A stretch of DNA of 63,514 nucleotides from Thermoplasmatota archaeon (GTDB lineage Archaea; Thermoplasmatota; Penumbrarchaeia; Penumbrarchaeales; Penumbrarchaeaceae), in assembly GCA_016928095.1 (NCBI GenBank), contig JAFGLL010000043.1:1-63514 (forward strand), written 5' to 3'. This document shows positions 40,989 to 50,021 of this stretch, piece by piece; within the stretch, counting starts at the first letter, position 1, and every line of letters begins with the position of its first letter. The notes beneath the pieces are model-generated. The model was not told the DNA's origin, made no database searches, and saw nothing but the letters and a program-made list of their open reading frames with translations. The position numbers were made by a program, and so were the translations under genes.

Positions 40989-43900
40989 TCAATCCAGAAG
41001 GTCCGTCAGGTCACCGCTTGCTTGTTTTGGCGGGAGGGCCTGCTCCTCTGGCTGCTGCATCTGGGGTTCTGTGGGTAGGCTTCCGGCACCTCCGAAGATA
41101 TCATCCAGGTCCCCCTCACCCTGAGGCGGGAGTTGCGGAACCGATGGGCCTGCTTCCATAGCTCCGGGCCGGTCAACGGTCGGGAGGTTAGTGTACAGGT
41201 CCTGTCCCTCGTAGAGGTTCCTCTGCATCTCCTCTGCAAGTTTTCTGCGTTTTTCCTCCTCCTCCGCCTTCTTCCTGTTCCTCTTGATAACAAGGAATAT
41301 GAAAACACCTATCAGAACGAGGATGATGACCAGAACAAGGATCAGCAAGATCAGGAACAGCCCGAAGTTCTTTTCCACCCATGGTTCTTCTTCCACCGGT
41401 TTCACCTGGACATTGGGGTCTTTCGGGTCCCAGTCCTCACCATCTTTGACTCCGTCGTTATCCGTGTCAGAGTCCCTTGGGTCGGTCTCGTTCAGGTATT
41501 CCTCCAGGTTGCTCAGACCGTCACCATCCGAATCCACAGATGCATCCGTGGGGTCATATTCGTTGAAGGAATGCTCCTTTTCCCAGTCGTTGGGGAGCCC
41601 GTCCCCGTCGAAGTCATCATCGTTGCGGACACCGTTGACGGTGATGTTAACCTGGGCCTGTCTCATGTTGCCTGCTTCATCCGTGACCCTCAGGGTGACA
41701 AGGTATGTACCGGCAGCAGGGAAATCCCATTCGATGGACATTCCCTTGTAGTCCACCTGGAAACCGTTGGAGAGATCGAAATCCCATTGATAGGTGAGGT
41801 TATCGTTGAGGTCAGTATCAGGGTCCAGTGCGGTTTCAGCCGAAAAAGGTATCTTGTACAGTATCGGGAATACCTGGCCCTCCACCGGGGTGACGATACC
41901 TACGTAGATCGGGGGGTCGTTCACGTTAATGATCCTTATCCGGATGGGCAGTATTGTCCTGATGTCAGGGCTCTCCTCGTCCTCAAGGAATATCTCGGTG
42001 TCGATGGGGAGGAACTCCGGTTCGTAGGTCGGCGGGTATCCGTACCTCTTTTCGGCCCAGAAATGCAGGTAAGCTCTTGTCGGATCTTCAGGATCCACAT
42101 CGAGGTAGGTGTTGTCGGCCAGTGTAAGGTTGCACTTGAAGAAGATCTGGTCCTGCGCCCCTATTTGGATATCCAGGTCATCGGCCTTTATGGTAAGGTT
42201 GAACTCCTCATGTTCATAGACGGTGAACACATACCTTCCATGTATGCCACCAGTAAGGTCCACTCTCTTCGTGGAATTCTCCACGTAGATGAAAAGGGGG
42301 ACGTCAATAACATTGCTCACGTTGAACCAAAGGACCTTTTCAACTATGCTCTCCGTGTCGTTGACCTGAAGGACCACCCTGTGGGAACCCACATTATCGT
42401 TCGTGGGTCTCCAGAACACCCTGTCATCTTCCATGTAAAGCCAGGTTTCATCATCCGGATCATCGTAGATCAGGGAGTATGAGAGGCCTATCCTGGTATC
42501 CTCCGGGTCATCGGCCAGGTCCTGGGCCACTATCCTGGTGAAGCCGTCATCATCCTGTTTCAGCATGTATACGAAGTTGGGGTTGGGTCTGCCCTGAGGG
42601 GGTATGGTCGGAAGATCGTTCACCGGATATATGTAAAGTTTCAGCACGAGTTCTTCCGAGGCAAGTCCCCCGCTGTCCGTTGCTTTAATTGTCACCACAT
42701 CCGGTGCAAATGGGTTGAGTTCATGATTGAAGTTCTTGAACGGTGTTATCTTCAGGACCCAGTTCTGGGGATCAAAGCCGGAGGAGTTCACGAGCTCCGC
42801 TTTGTAGCTCTCGAAGAAGGACACTCCGGAAAGCCACTGCCCCCCTTGGGTCTTCATGGTAATGTTAAGGGGCTCTTCGTCATAACCGTCCCTCACATCC
42901 TCGTCCATGAACCATTCGTAGATGTCCTCTATGTAAACCACCTGGTCCTCGGGAACAAGAAGGGTTCGGTTCTGAAGGACGATGATCGGCTCCCTGTTGT
43001 ATTGTTTCACCCTGAAAATGAAGGTGTCTGTTGATTTGATATCCCGGCTGTCGGGGGCCCTGTCGTACATTGAAATGGGGACCACGTAATCGCCCTGAGG
43101 TATCCAGGAAGGGACCTTGATGGTGAATTGGTAATATGCTATGGTCTTGTCCGTGTCGTGGAATCCAGTGGGCTCATTGAGGGTCTTGAACGGTAGTCCG
43201 AAATCGGTGAAGTCGCATTCGATCTTTGTCATGTCCCCTGCATTGTCAAGGTCCCGAAGCGTGATGTTGATGGTGCAGGTCTCGTTGTTGTTCCTCACCG
43301 GCGATGGTGTCATGCTGACCGATTGTTTCTCCGGTGGGTTGTTAGGCGGGAATGTCGTCAGTCCCACGATGATATTGTTGCCGACATAGACCATGTCATC
43401 ATATGTCGTATCCCCGTCGAATTCTCCAATGGCCACATCCTTTATGATATGGGATGACGGAAGGCTCCCGGTTTCGGTCTCGAAGACCTTCATCACGTTG
43501 AACCTCACGGGTATGGAGCTCCTTCCGGCAAGGATGGAGAGCCCGTATTCGCCGGGAGCATTCCAATAATCCTGGTTGGGCGGGGGGGGGTCGTTCCAAT
43601 CGTCCTGTTTGGTGAAAGCCACGATATCATCAGCCCCTGTATTGTCCAGATTACCGACCCTCATGCCACGGAACTGGTAATTGTAGTCTTCCGAATAACC
43701 AGCCTCAGGGTCATTGAAGCCGAACTCGTCCGCCGAGGGGTCCTTCTTCTTGATAATGAAGATCTGGCCGTCGCAAAGAGGGGGATTCACGTTCCTGTTA
43801 TCGTTGATGGATATCGCAACGTCAAGAGGGATCTGCCCGGCAAAATTCCCGACCTCCAGGGCATAAGGGATCGTGGGGAAGGTTCCATCCCCCGGCATGC

Positions 43901-44828
43901 TATCGTTAGGGTCGAGATCTTGCTCCGTTCCCCAGCTGGCACCCGAACCGGTATGGAACCTGACATTCGCTTCTATCATGAACCAGTTGTTGTTGAAGAC
44001 ACCGCCGTAAGTGTAGACGATATCGGGATGGCTGTCCAAGTTGAAATCGGCGAACCTGATGAAGCATCCGATGTTCCACGAGGATGGGGTCGCCCGGCTA
44101 TGTATATCGGTCTTAGCAAGGCCGGTTCCGCTATACGTAAGGAGGGATACCTGGATTGTCTCGCCGTAATTCGCCGAGTTACCATCTGTATCGCGATTGT
44201 ATATGACTATGGTGTCGATATCATTATCCCCATCAGCATCCGCTGAGTCGAAATCATACTTCCCATCTGTCCAGTACCACGCACCCGTGGGGTTGATCCC
44301 TGATTGGCTGTAGAATACATCATCGAACTCATAATAGGTCTCCAGGGTGAAACCCGTTGCGATGTTCTCGAAATAATATATTCTCATGCTACCGATGGTT
44401 TCTGTAAGCCCTCCCACCTCATTTGCCATGGCATACTGGTCCTGACCGAGGGCTATGATGTCCTGGTCATCATCATTGTCATAATCTACGACCTTGACCT
44501 TGGTTATGTAGAAGCCGGTAAGGGGTATGCTCTTGTAAAGCGTCATGCCGAAGCTCGATCCTGAGCCTCCGTCGTTGGTATATATCTGGATCGCTCCATT
44601 CACACCTATGACAACATCGTCGTTGTTCTGATCGTCGATGTCACCGGTATCAACGCAGATGGCCTCTGATGTCAGGGAGACGATCTGCTTCAGAACAGGT
44701 GTGAAACCGTACCTTGAGGGTGGTTCGTTCAAGGAGGTATCATCGGCACCTGCACCGATCGGGACGATCGGCAATGCCATCATCATTGCTAATGCGACTG
44801 CCAGAGTAAAAGACGGTCTTAGCCTCAT
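40989..44828 (-). CDS. Very large secreted surface protein: FG-GAP/VCBS, cadherin-like, PKD, TSP3 repeats and C-terminal anchor
   Basis: The ATG at 44828 has GGGTGA upstream and gives a signal peptide at residues 1-28; the protein is 1279 aa. Residues 40 to about 480 contain FG-GAP/VCBS-like calcium loops (VDYDNDDDQDIIALG, DSADADGDNDIDTIVIY and FADFNLDSHPDIVYTYG). Cadherin- and Ig-like domains follow, some with the RxxNxxPI or NDxP pattern (INVNDPP). A PKD-like domain has LTYQWDFDLSNG and EWDFPAAGTYLVTLRVTDEA. Next is a TSP3-like calcium region (DDFDGDGLPNDWEKEHSF, SVDSDGDGLSNLEEYL), one helix (LFLILLILVLVIILVLIGVF), and a cytoplasmic tail of about 90 residues with a charged coiled coil and a proline-glutamine-rich end. 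It shares this C-terminal plan with the proteins at 15178-18339 and 18460-21528. Confidence 0.85.
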   Translation of the reverse strand: MRLRPSFTLAVALAMMMALPIVPIGAGADDTSLNEPPSRYGFTPVLKQIVSLTSEAICVDTGDIDDQNNDDVVIGVNGAIQIYTNDGGSGSSFGMTLYKSIPLTGFYITKVKVVDYDNDDDQDIIALGQDQYAMANEVGGLTETIGSMRIYYFENIATGFTLETYYEFDDVFYSQSGINPTGAWYWTDGKYDFDSADADGDNDIDTIVIYNRDTDGNSANYGETIQVSLLTYSGTGLAKTDIHSRATPSSWNIGCFIRFADFNLDSHPDIVYTYGGVFNNNWFMIEANVRFHTGSGASWGTEQDLDPNDSMPGDGTFPTIPYALEVGNFAGQIPLDVAISINDNRNVNPPLCDGQIFIIKKKDPSADEFGFNDPEAGYSEDYNYQFRGMRVGNLDNTGADDIVAFTKQDDWNDPPPPNQDYWNAPGEYGLSILAGRSSIPVRFNVMKVFETETGSLPSSHIIKDVAIGEFDGDTTYDDMVYVGNNIIVGLTTFPPNNPPEKQSVSMTPSPVRNNNETCTINITLRDLDNAGDMTKIECDFTDFGLPFKTLNEPTGFHDTDKTIAYYQFTIKVPSWIPQGDYVVPISMYDRAPDSRDIKSTDTFIFRVKQYNREPIIVLQNRTLLVPEDQVVYIEDIYEWFMDEDVRDGYDEEPLNITMKTQGGQWLSGVSFFESYKAELVNSSGFDPQNWVLKITPFKNFNHELNPFAPDVVTIKATDSGGLASEELVLKLYIYPVNDLPTIPPQGRPNPNFVYMLKQDDDGFTRIVAQDLADDPEDTRIGLSYSLIYDDPDDETWLYMEDDRVFWRPTNDNVGSHRVVLQVNDTESIVEKVLWFNVSNVIDVPLFIYVENSTKRVDLTGGIHGRYVFTVYEHEEFNLTIKADDLDIQIGAQDQIFFKCNLTLADNTYLDVDPEDPTRAYLHFWAEKRYGYPPTYEPEFLPIDTEIFLEDEESPDIRTILPIRIRIINVNDPPIYVGIVTPVEGQVFPILYKIPFSAETALDPDTDLNDNLTYQWDFDLSNGFQVDYKGMSIEWDFPAAGTYLVTLRVTDEAGNMRQAQVNITVNGVRNDDDFDGDGLPNDWEKEHSFNEYDPTDASVDSDGDGLSNLEEYLNETDPRDSDTDNDGVKDGEDWDPKDPNVQVKPVEEEPWVEKNFGLFLILLILVLVIILVLIGVFIFLVIKRNRKKAEEEEKRRKLAEEMQRNLYEGQDLYTNLPTVDRPGAMEAGPSVPQLPPQGEGDLDDIFGGAGSLPTEPQMQQPEEQALPPKQASGDLTDLLD

Positions 44829-44990
44829 GCTGTTCACCCGGTCCGAGATCGCTCCAACCAAGATTGGAACTGGTTGGGGGAATGGTGCCGGTTCATATAA
44901 CCTTATGGTATAATACTATTTCGCGAGAGGGTTTCCGGTATATGGCCTATCGGGATTTCCTGAACGTGTTCGACCCCCCATCGAGCAAAG

Positions 44991-44998
44991 CTTATAAA
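44991..44998 (+). promoter_or_regulatory. TATA box of the aRF1 gene
   Basis: CTTATAAA lies about 55 bases before the aRF1 ATG. The expected leader of about 29 bases carries the GGTGA SD. Confidence 0.6.
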
Positions 44999-45049
44999 CC
45001 AAAACCATCTGTTGGGCTCTTCAAACCAGTGGGTTGATCGGTGAAAGAG

Positions 45050-46279
45050 ATGGCCAAGCTGACCCCCAGACAGAGATACGATTTCAAGAGGACCATCGAG
45101 GAGCTCGAGGAATACAAAGGGCGAGCAACAGAGCTGATCACGTTACTGATCCCCCCAACGAAGCAGATCCCCGATGTGACCAATTATCTGAGGAACGAGC
45201 TGTCCCAGTCCTCGAACATCAAATCAAAATCCACACGAAAGAACGTGATGGCTGCCATAGAATCCATACTGTCTAGGCTGAGGAACACCCGTTTCCCTCC
45301 GGAGATGGGCATAGCGTTCTTCGTTGGACACGTTCCGGTGGGGGCAGATCAGACAAGGATGGTTGCCCATGTTGTCGAACCTCCGGCCCCTCTTCCGACC
45401 TTCATGTACCGATGCGACAGTTACTTCTATCTCGACCATCTGAAGGACATGTTGACCGAGGATGAGGTCTTCGGTCTGCTTGTGATCGACCGCAAAGAGG
45501 CCACATTGGGGTTCCTCAGGGGAAAGAGGGTCATTATTGTCAAGAACGTACAGTCCCTGGTCCCATCGAAACATGGTAAGGGAGGTCAGTCCAGCGTAAG
45601 GTTCGAAAGGTTGATCGAGATAGCCGCCCACGAGTATTTCAAGAAGATAGGTGAGCTCTGCAACGAGACCTTCATGGGCCAGGATGAACTGAAAGGGATC
45701 ATAGTTGGAGGACCGGGGGCGACCAAGGATTTCTTCGTGAAGAACGATTATCTTCATCACGAGCTCATGAAGAAGGTCCTAGATACGTTCGACACCGGAT
45801 ATACGGACGAATCCGGGCTTTACGAGCTCATAGAAAAGGCAAGGCCTGCCCTTCAGCACCTGGAGGTCTCCCACGAAAAGGAGCTGATGGAAAGACTCTT
45901 CTCTGAAATAAGGAAGGAGGACGGGGGTTTGTCGGTATATGGAGAAAAGCATGTCAAGGCCGCTCTTAAAGCGGGGGCTGTAGAGATGCTTCTGGTGTCG
46001 GAGGGTATGAAGACCTACAACCGGACCTTCGAATGCCTCAGATGCGGAAGGACATTCGAGGTACACCAGGTGAAGGGGAACGAACCGATCTATAACTGTC
46101 CGGACGACGGCGCAGAATGCAACCTGGTGAAGGAGGAGGATATCGTCGAGGAGTTGGCAAGGATCTGCGAGGCGTATTCCTCGCAGCTCGAACTCATATC
46201 CACGGATTCCTCGGAGGGCAACATGCTGCTTCAGGCGTTCGGGGGCATGGCCGCGGTCTTGAGGTATCGTTTCTCCTAG
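45050..46279 (+). CDS. prf1: Peptide chain release factor aRF1
   Basis: aRF1 reads all three stop codons and releases the finished protein. The protein is 409 aa. The NIKS motif for stop recognition is at residues 56-59 in SSNIKSKSTRKN, and the peptidyl-hydrolysis GGQ is at 178-180 in HGKGGQSSVRFERL. The C-terminal domain includes CLRCGRTFEVH and NCPDDGAEC, a zinc-binding pair as in archaeal aRF1. ATG 45050 is preceded by GGTGA; a GTG three codons upstream is possible. Its stop TAG shares the CTAG with the opposite ribbon-helix-helix-like gene. Confidence 0.96.
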   Translation: MAKLTPRQRYDFKRTIEELEEYKGRATELITLLIPPTKQIPDVTNYLRNELSQSSNIKSKSTRKNVMAAIESILSRLRNTRFPPEMGIAFFVGHVPVGADQTRMVAHVVEPPAPLPTFMYRCDSYFYLDHLKDMLTEDEVFGLLVIDRKEATLGFLRGKRVIIVKNVQSLVPSKHGKGGQSSVRFERLIEIAAHEYFKKIGELCNETFMGQDELKGIIVGGPGATKDFFVKNDYLHHELMKKVLDTFDTGYTDESGLYELIEKARPALQHLEVSHEKELMERLFSEIRKEDGGLSVYGEKHVKAALKAGAVEMLLVSEGMKTYNRTFECLRCGRTFEVHQVKGNEPIYNCPDDGAECNLVKEEDIVEELARICEAYSSQLELISTDSSEGNMLLQAFGGMAAVLRYRFS

Positions 46280-46602
46280 GTGCCATCTCTCTCGTCAAGG
46301 ATCTCCTTGACCGATCTCAAGTTCATCTTTGTCATTGTCCTTTTCTTTTCCCTGACAAGTTCGATGATCTTATCGTCGAATTCCGTGGTCGGTGGTATGG
46401 GTTCCGAAGACCTTGTGAGGACGTTCTCCTCCTTAACAAGCCAGTCCACCATGGCCTGCCTGATGATCTGAGAGGGATTATAACCTCTATCCTTGCAGTA
46501 GGAGAAGAAACGATTTGCGTCATCAACGAACTCCTGTGTCACGACGATATGTATAGGGTCGCCAGACCGGTAGCTCCTGTACCCGTTCTTGCTCCTTGCC
46601 AT
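46276..46602 (-). CDS. Ribbon-helix-helix-like DNA-binding protein (paralogue A)
   Basis: This is a 108-residue protein from the ATG at 46602. Its core YRSGDPIHIVVTQEFVDDAN, then FFSYCKDRGYNPSQIIRQAM, is a short strand and two helices, as in CopG-like ribbon-helix-helix factors. A second copy with the same core is at 59064-59339. The C-terminal part is a charged helix (DDKIIELVREKKRTMTKMNL). It may bind DNA as a dimer. The ATG lacks a strong SD; a TATA-like CTATATAAG lies near 46665-46673, overlapping the end of the TrpRS gene. Its stop is inside the CTAG shared with aRF1. Confidence 0.6.
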   Translation of the reverse strand: MARSKNGYRSYRSGDPIHIVVTQEFVDDANRFFSYCKDRGYNPSQIIRQAMVDWLVKEENVLTRSSEPIPPTTEFDDKIIELVREKKRTMTKMNLRSVKEILDERDGT

Positions 46603-46654
46603 AACCCAGCCTTCTTGAAAGGTGGATGTTGGCCGGTCGTATTTGATATTTCCT

Positions 46655-47968
46655 CTATTCTTCACTTATATAGAGATTCAGGAGATGCTCTGTTTCGTCC
46701 CTTCTGCTTTTTAGGTCCGTGAGTAGCTCCCTCATATGTTCAGCAGCTTCCCTCTTGCATTGGCCGCATAACCTCTCGCCGGAAAGACACTCGGACCTGA
46801 TCCTCTGTATCTCCTTTTCTTCTTTAACGGTGTGGAACATCATCGTATCGAAGACCGAGCAAATGTCCGGACGTCCCCCCTCCTTCCTTTGCTGCTCGGC
46901 GGTCTCCCTTCCCCCGGTAATGGCCTTCATCAGTTTACTGGCTGCGTCATCCGGTAGATCATCGAGGAAGATCGCCGTCTCCGGTTTCGAAGAGCTCATC
47001 TTCTCTCCGGTAAGACCTTTTATGAACCGGTGATAGGTTGATGCAGGGGGCAAGAATCCATATCCACCCTTCTCCGCTTCCACCCTTGCCAGCGCTTCAT
47101 CGATGGTGACAAGGTCCGATCTAGAAGCTCCCATTACATAGAGCGCTTTGTAACTGGGGATCATCTTGAAATCCAGGAATCCCTCTGCTTCAAGGGATAC
47201 TTTAGCCCTTTCAAGATGTCCTGAAACATCCTCATCGACCTTTACGAAAACGCCGATCCTGCCATCGGAGGTTTCTGTACCGTTGTAGGTCCTGAACGAC
47301 GATGCAAGGTCCCGGCACAGCCTCATATGCGGGTCCTGGTCGACACCAACAGGGACCACCACCGGTATGGGTCCAAGTTTTATCTGCGGATGGAGGATGT
47401 CACCAGCCTGCAACAGGGGGGCGTTCATGTGGCCCATGTTGGTCTGGTCGTTGAAGCCGTATATAGCCCTCATCGTCGACAGGTTCACCTTCTTTCCCAG
47501 AAGCAATGCAAGGTCCTTCACCTCTTTCCTCCGGGATTGGAAGTAGATCTCGAGACCTTCTTTGCCTATACCCAGGGCAAGATAGTTACGGACATAGGAT
47601 CCGATGGCGATCTCTCTCGCCTTGTCAAGGGGCATGTTCCTGGTTGCATAAGATTCGAGATCTGCTATCCCAACGAAGACCCTGGCCCCGAACCCTTGTA
47701 GATAGAGGATCTGATCTATCACCATCTTGTGTCCAAGATGCATCCTGCCAGAAGGCATGAGCCCGGACATTATGGCAAAGGGTTCCGATCTGGCGATCCT
47801 CCTGGAGATATGTTCGAATCCCCTCTGTCCGAAGACGATCCTCTCCCGGAAGAGGCGAGGCTGTGTCTCGCTGTGGGGTAATATGTCGGGATCGAAGACC
47901 TCTATTCCGAACTCATCCATCAGATGCGAGTAGTCGCCAGTCTCCGAGTATGACCATGGGTCCAGCAT
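46655..47968 (-). CDS. trpS: Tryptophanyl-tRNA synthetase
   Basis: The class I enzyme charges tRNA-Trp. The 437-residue protein starts at ATG 47968, where an SD (GGAGGTCG) lies upstream and the sequence begins like archaeal TrpRS (DPWSYSETGDYSHLMDEFGI). The signature motifs are PSGRMHLGHKM (HIGH) and GEKMSSSKP (KMSKS). The archaeal insertion and a C-terminal stretch with cysteines (LSGERLCGQCKREA) are present. The frame is open to another ATG at 48040, which is closer to a TATA-like run at 48071-48080, so a longer form is possible but not family-like. It is divergent from the Alba gene. Confidence 0.95.
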   Translation of the reverse strand: MLDPWSYSETGDYSHLMDEFGIEVFDPDILPHSETQPRLFRERIVFGQRGFEHISRRIARSEPFAIMSGLMPSGRMHLGHKMVIDQILYLQGFGARVFVGIADLESYATRNMPLDKAREIAIGSYVRNYLALGIGKEGLEIYFQSRRKEVKDLALLLGKKVNLSTMRAIYGFNDQTNMGHMNAPLLQAGDILHPQIKLGPIPVVVPVGVDQDPHMRLCRDLASSFRTYNGTETSDGRIGVFVKVDEDVSGHLERAKVSLEAEGFLDFKMIPSYKALYVMGASRSDLVTIDEALARVEAEKGGYGFLPPASTYHRFIKGLTGEKMSSSKPETAIFLDDLPDDAASKLMKAITGGRETAEQQRKEGGRPDICSVFDTMMFHTVKEEKEIQRIRSECLSGERLCGQCKREAAEHMRELLTDLKSRRDETEHLLNLYISEE

Positions 47969-48125
47969 GTTGGTCGACCTCCAGGATCGTGCTATGTGCA
48001 GTTTCAGGGAATGATGTGGACGATTATTTGATTTTTCCATAGGACCGTTGAAAGGTAAAACCGAAAACTGTTAAATATTTCAAAACCTCATGTCCAAAGA
48101 CCAGTTGAACATGGGGGCCACAATA

Positions 48126-48404
48126 ATGGAAGACAATACAGTGTACATAGGCAGAAAGCCCTCGATGAACTACGTCCTTGCAGTAGTCACCCAGTTCAAT
48201 GCGGGGGCAGAGAGAGTAACGGTCAAAGCACGTGGGAAGGCCATTTCAAAGGCCGTCGATGTGGCCGAGATCTCACGGAACAGGTTCCTCAAGGGCTATG
48301 ACCTCGGGGAAATAAAGATAGGGACCGAGAATGTGGAGGACGAGGAGAGGGAAGGTGGTATAAACGTATCTTGGATCGAGATCGTGATCAACAAGGGGAT
48401 ATAG
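48126..48404 (+). CDS. alba: Alba chromatin/RNA-binding protein
   Basis: Alba packages DNA and binds RNA in archaea. [20 protein letters not shown] with the RNA/DNA-contacting lysine, then [20 protein letters not shown] and ISWIEIVI-like end strands, identify it. It is close to Thermoplasma Alba as I remember it. ATG 48126 aligns best with known N-termini; ATGs at 48090 and 48111 are in frame and would add 12 or 5 residues. A TTAAATATTT run at 48071-48080 lies between this gene and the divergent TrpRS gene. Confidence 0.93.
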   Translation: MEDNTVYIGRKPSMNYVLAVVTQFNAGAERVTVKARGKAISKAVDVAEISRNRFLKGYDLGEIKIGTENVEDEEREGGINVSWIEIVINKGI

Positions 48405-48536
48405 AGCATCGACCTTGAAAAATGACATTCTGGCCATCCTTCCAGAGGCTTTCCTCTATCCAATTAACTATTAATAGTGGTTCTAGGATACCGCCTTCCT
48501 GCACCGCCAATGTATGTGCAATCCAGGTGAGTTTAT

Positions 48537-48815
48537 ATGAAGATGCCCAGGACGATAAAGAGATATTGCCCGTCTTGCCAGACACATACCGATCAAGAGG
48601 TTGACAAGGTGAAGAAAAAGAAGGCCAGTGAGCTTGTCTGGGGTCAGAGGAGATTCAGGAAGGTGACATCAGGCTATGGCGGTTTTCCCAGACCGAAACC
48701 AGAAGGCAGGGAGAAACCGACCAAGAGGGTCAACCTGAAGTACAAATGCAAGAAGTGCAAGAAGTCTTGGCAGAGCCCGTCGATCAGGGCCAAGAGGTTC
48801 GAGCTAACGGAATGA
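48537..48815 (+). CDS. rpl44e: 50S ribosomal protein L44e
   Basis: Zinc-binding large-subunit protein, 92 aa. The N-terminal [20 protein letters not shown] and the C-terminal [20 protein letters not shown] give two CxxC pairs. [20 protein letters not shown] in the centre is characteristic of L44e. The ATG has GGTGA eight bases upstream. Its stop overlaps a possible start of S27e by ATGA. It heads the L44e-S27e-aIF2a-Nop10-PAC2 operon. Confidence 0.96.
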   Translation: MKMPRTIKRYCPSCQTHTDQEVDKVKKKKASELVWGQRRFRKVTSGYGGFPRPKPEGREKPTKRVNLKYKCKKCKKSWQSPSIRAKRFELTE

Positions 48816-48829
48816 TGGGAGAGATAGCC

Positions 48830-49018
48830 ATGACAGGACCTAGAAGTAAATTCCTCAAGGTGAAATGCGGAGACTGTGGCAATGTTCAGACCATATTCGA
48901 CAGGACCAACACACGGATCAGCTGCAAGGTCTGTGGTGCCACCATGGCGGTTCCAAAGGGTGGCAAGGCAGATATAAAAGGAGAGGTCATGGGCAGGTTG
49001 GATGCTGACCAGGAGTGA
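48830..49018 (+). CDS. rps27e: 30S ribosomal protein S27e
   Basis: Small-subunit zinc ribbon protein, 62 residues. FLKVKCGDCGNVQTIF and ISCKVCGATMAVPKGGKA give the two CxxC pairs of the ribbon. I start at ATG 48830 with GGGAGAG upstream because it opens the conserved sequence; an ATG at 48812, overlapping the L44e stop as ATGA, is in frame and would add six residues. It is the second gene of the conserved operon. Confidence 0.95.
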   Translation: MTGPRSKFLKVKCGDCGNVQTIFDRTNTRISCKVCGATMAVPKGGKADIKGEVMGRLDADQE

Positions 49019-49032
49019 GGAGGAAAAATATA

Positions 49033-49833
49033 ATGGTACCAGCCAACGACATGCCGGAGGAAGGAGAACTGGTGGTCGCCACCGTTAAACAGGTAAAGAA
49101 CTTCGGTGCGGTCGTGGAGCTGGACGAGTTTCCGGGGAAGGAGGGTTTCATTCACATTGCGGAGGTCGCCTCCGGTTGGGTGAAGTACATTCGCGACCAT
49201 GTCAGGGAAGGGCAGAAGGTCGTATGCAAGGTCCTGGGTATAGACGAGAGACGAAAGAACAGGACCGTCGACCTCTCCCTAAAAGCGGTCAACGAGCATC
49301 AGAAGCGGGAGAAGATACAGCAGTGGAAGAGCGAGCAAAAAGCCCAGAAACTACTTCAGCTCCTGTGCGAGAACATGGGGATAGCACTGGAAAAGGGTAT
49401 GGAGGATTTCGGATACGATCTGATCTCTGAATATGGGTCCCTGTATCACGCATTCGAGATGTCTTCCATGAAGGAGGTTTCCCTTGAGGAGTCCGGTTTC
49501 CAGGGGGAATGGGTGCAACCCTTTATCAGGATGGCACAGGAGAACATCACCCCACCTTACGTGGAGATACATGGCATACTCGAATTGACCTCCACTAATC
49601 CGGACGGCCTGATCGATATCAAATCCGCCCTTGAGAAGGCGGAATCGATGGCCAAGGGAATAGACGATGTCAAGTTGGATATTATCTATATAGGTTCACC
49701 AAAATACAGATTGGTCCTTATTGCACCGAACTACAAGGTCGCAGAGGAGATCCTCAGGTCCGCTGCCCAGACAGCGGTCGACCATCTGAATTCAAGGAAC
49801 GGGGTAGGTAAGTTCGTTAGGAACAAGGATTGA
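49033..49833 (+). CDS. Translation initiation factor aIF2 subunit alpha
   Basis: Part of the aIF2 complex that brings initiator tRNA. The S1-like domain at residues 1-85 has GELVVATVKQVKNFGAVVEL, GKEGFIHIAEVASGWVKYI and a conserved R-K-N segment (ERRKNRTVDLSLK). The helical domain (KWSEQKAQ-like region and MGIALEKGMEDFGYDLI) follows, and a C-terminal alpha-beta domain (PKYRLVLIAPNYKVAEEIL). ATG 49033 has GAGGAGG upstream; an upstream GTG at 49015 is possible. It is the third gene of the operon and overlaps the next gene by four bases. Confidence 0.95.
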   Translation: MVPANDMPEEGELVVATVKQVKNFGAVVELDEFPGKEGFIHIAEVASGWVKYIRDHVREGQKVVCKVLGIDERRKNRTVDLSLKAVNEHQKREKIQQWKSEQKAQKLLQLLCENMGIALEKGMEDFGYDLISEYGSLYHAFEMSSMKEVSLEESGFQGEWVQPFIRMAQENITPPYVEIHGILELTSTNPDGLIDIKSALEKAESMAKGIDDVKLDIIYIGSPKYRLVLIAPNYKVAEEILRSAAQTAVDHLNSRNGVGKFVRNKD

Positions 49834-50021
49834 AAGAAGCGGTCGTGTTCAAGGTGAGAAGCAGGATATTGAGATGCAATACATGCGGGAAATACACCCT
49901 GAGCGACAGATGCAGGAATTGCGGCACCTCCACGGTTAATACATTTCCACCCAGGTACTCCCCCCAGGACCGTTATGGAAAGTACAGGAGGATGTTCCGC
50001 GCCGATGAGATGGAGGATTGA
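49830..50021 (+). CDS. nop10: Nop10, H/ACA ribonucleoprotein component
   Basis: Nop10 binds Cbf5 and guides pseudouridylation of rRNA. The 63-residue protein has a zinc ribbon (RCNTCGKYTL and RCRNCG) and the FPPRYSPQDRYGKYRRMF tail, which is the family signature. The start is a TTG that overlaps the aIF2-alpha stop as TTGA; a GTG at 49845 is the alternative. The order aIF2a-Nop10-PAC2 is a standard euryarchaeal cluster. Confidence 0.93.
   Translation: MKEAVVFKVRSRILRCNTCGKYTLSDRCRNCGTSTVNTFPPRYSPQDRYGKYRRMFRADEMED

Noticed and set aside
41133..42482. 449-codon open frame on the plus strand
   Set aside because: It lies wholly antisense to the large TSP3-type surface protein. Its length reflects the biased codon use of the opposite strand.
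43580..43592. Second G run in the surface protein gene, possible indel
   Set aside because: It encodes a short proline run within an uninterrupted frame of 1279 codons.
44862..45040. Possible tRNA between the surface protein and aRF1 genes (GTTCGA-like string)
   Set aside because: No matching acceptor, D or anticodon stem could be formed around it; the region reads as a promoter.
48405..48536. Possible small RNA gene in the gap before L44e
   Set aside because: No cloverleaf or convincing hairpin seen; the GTTCTAG string lacks a paired T-stem.
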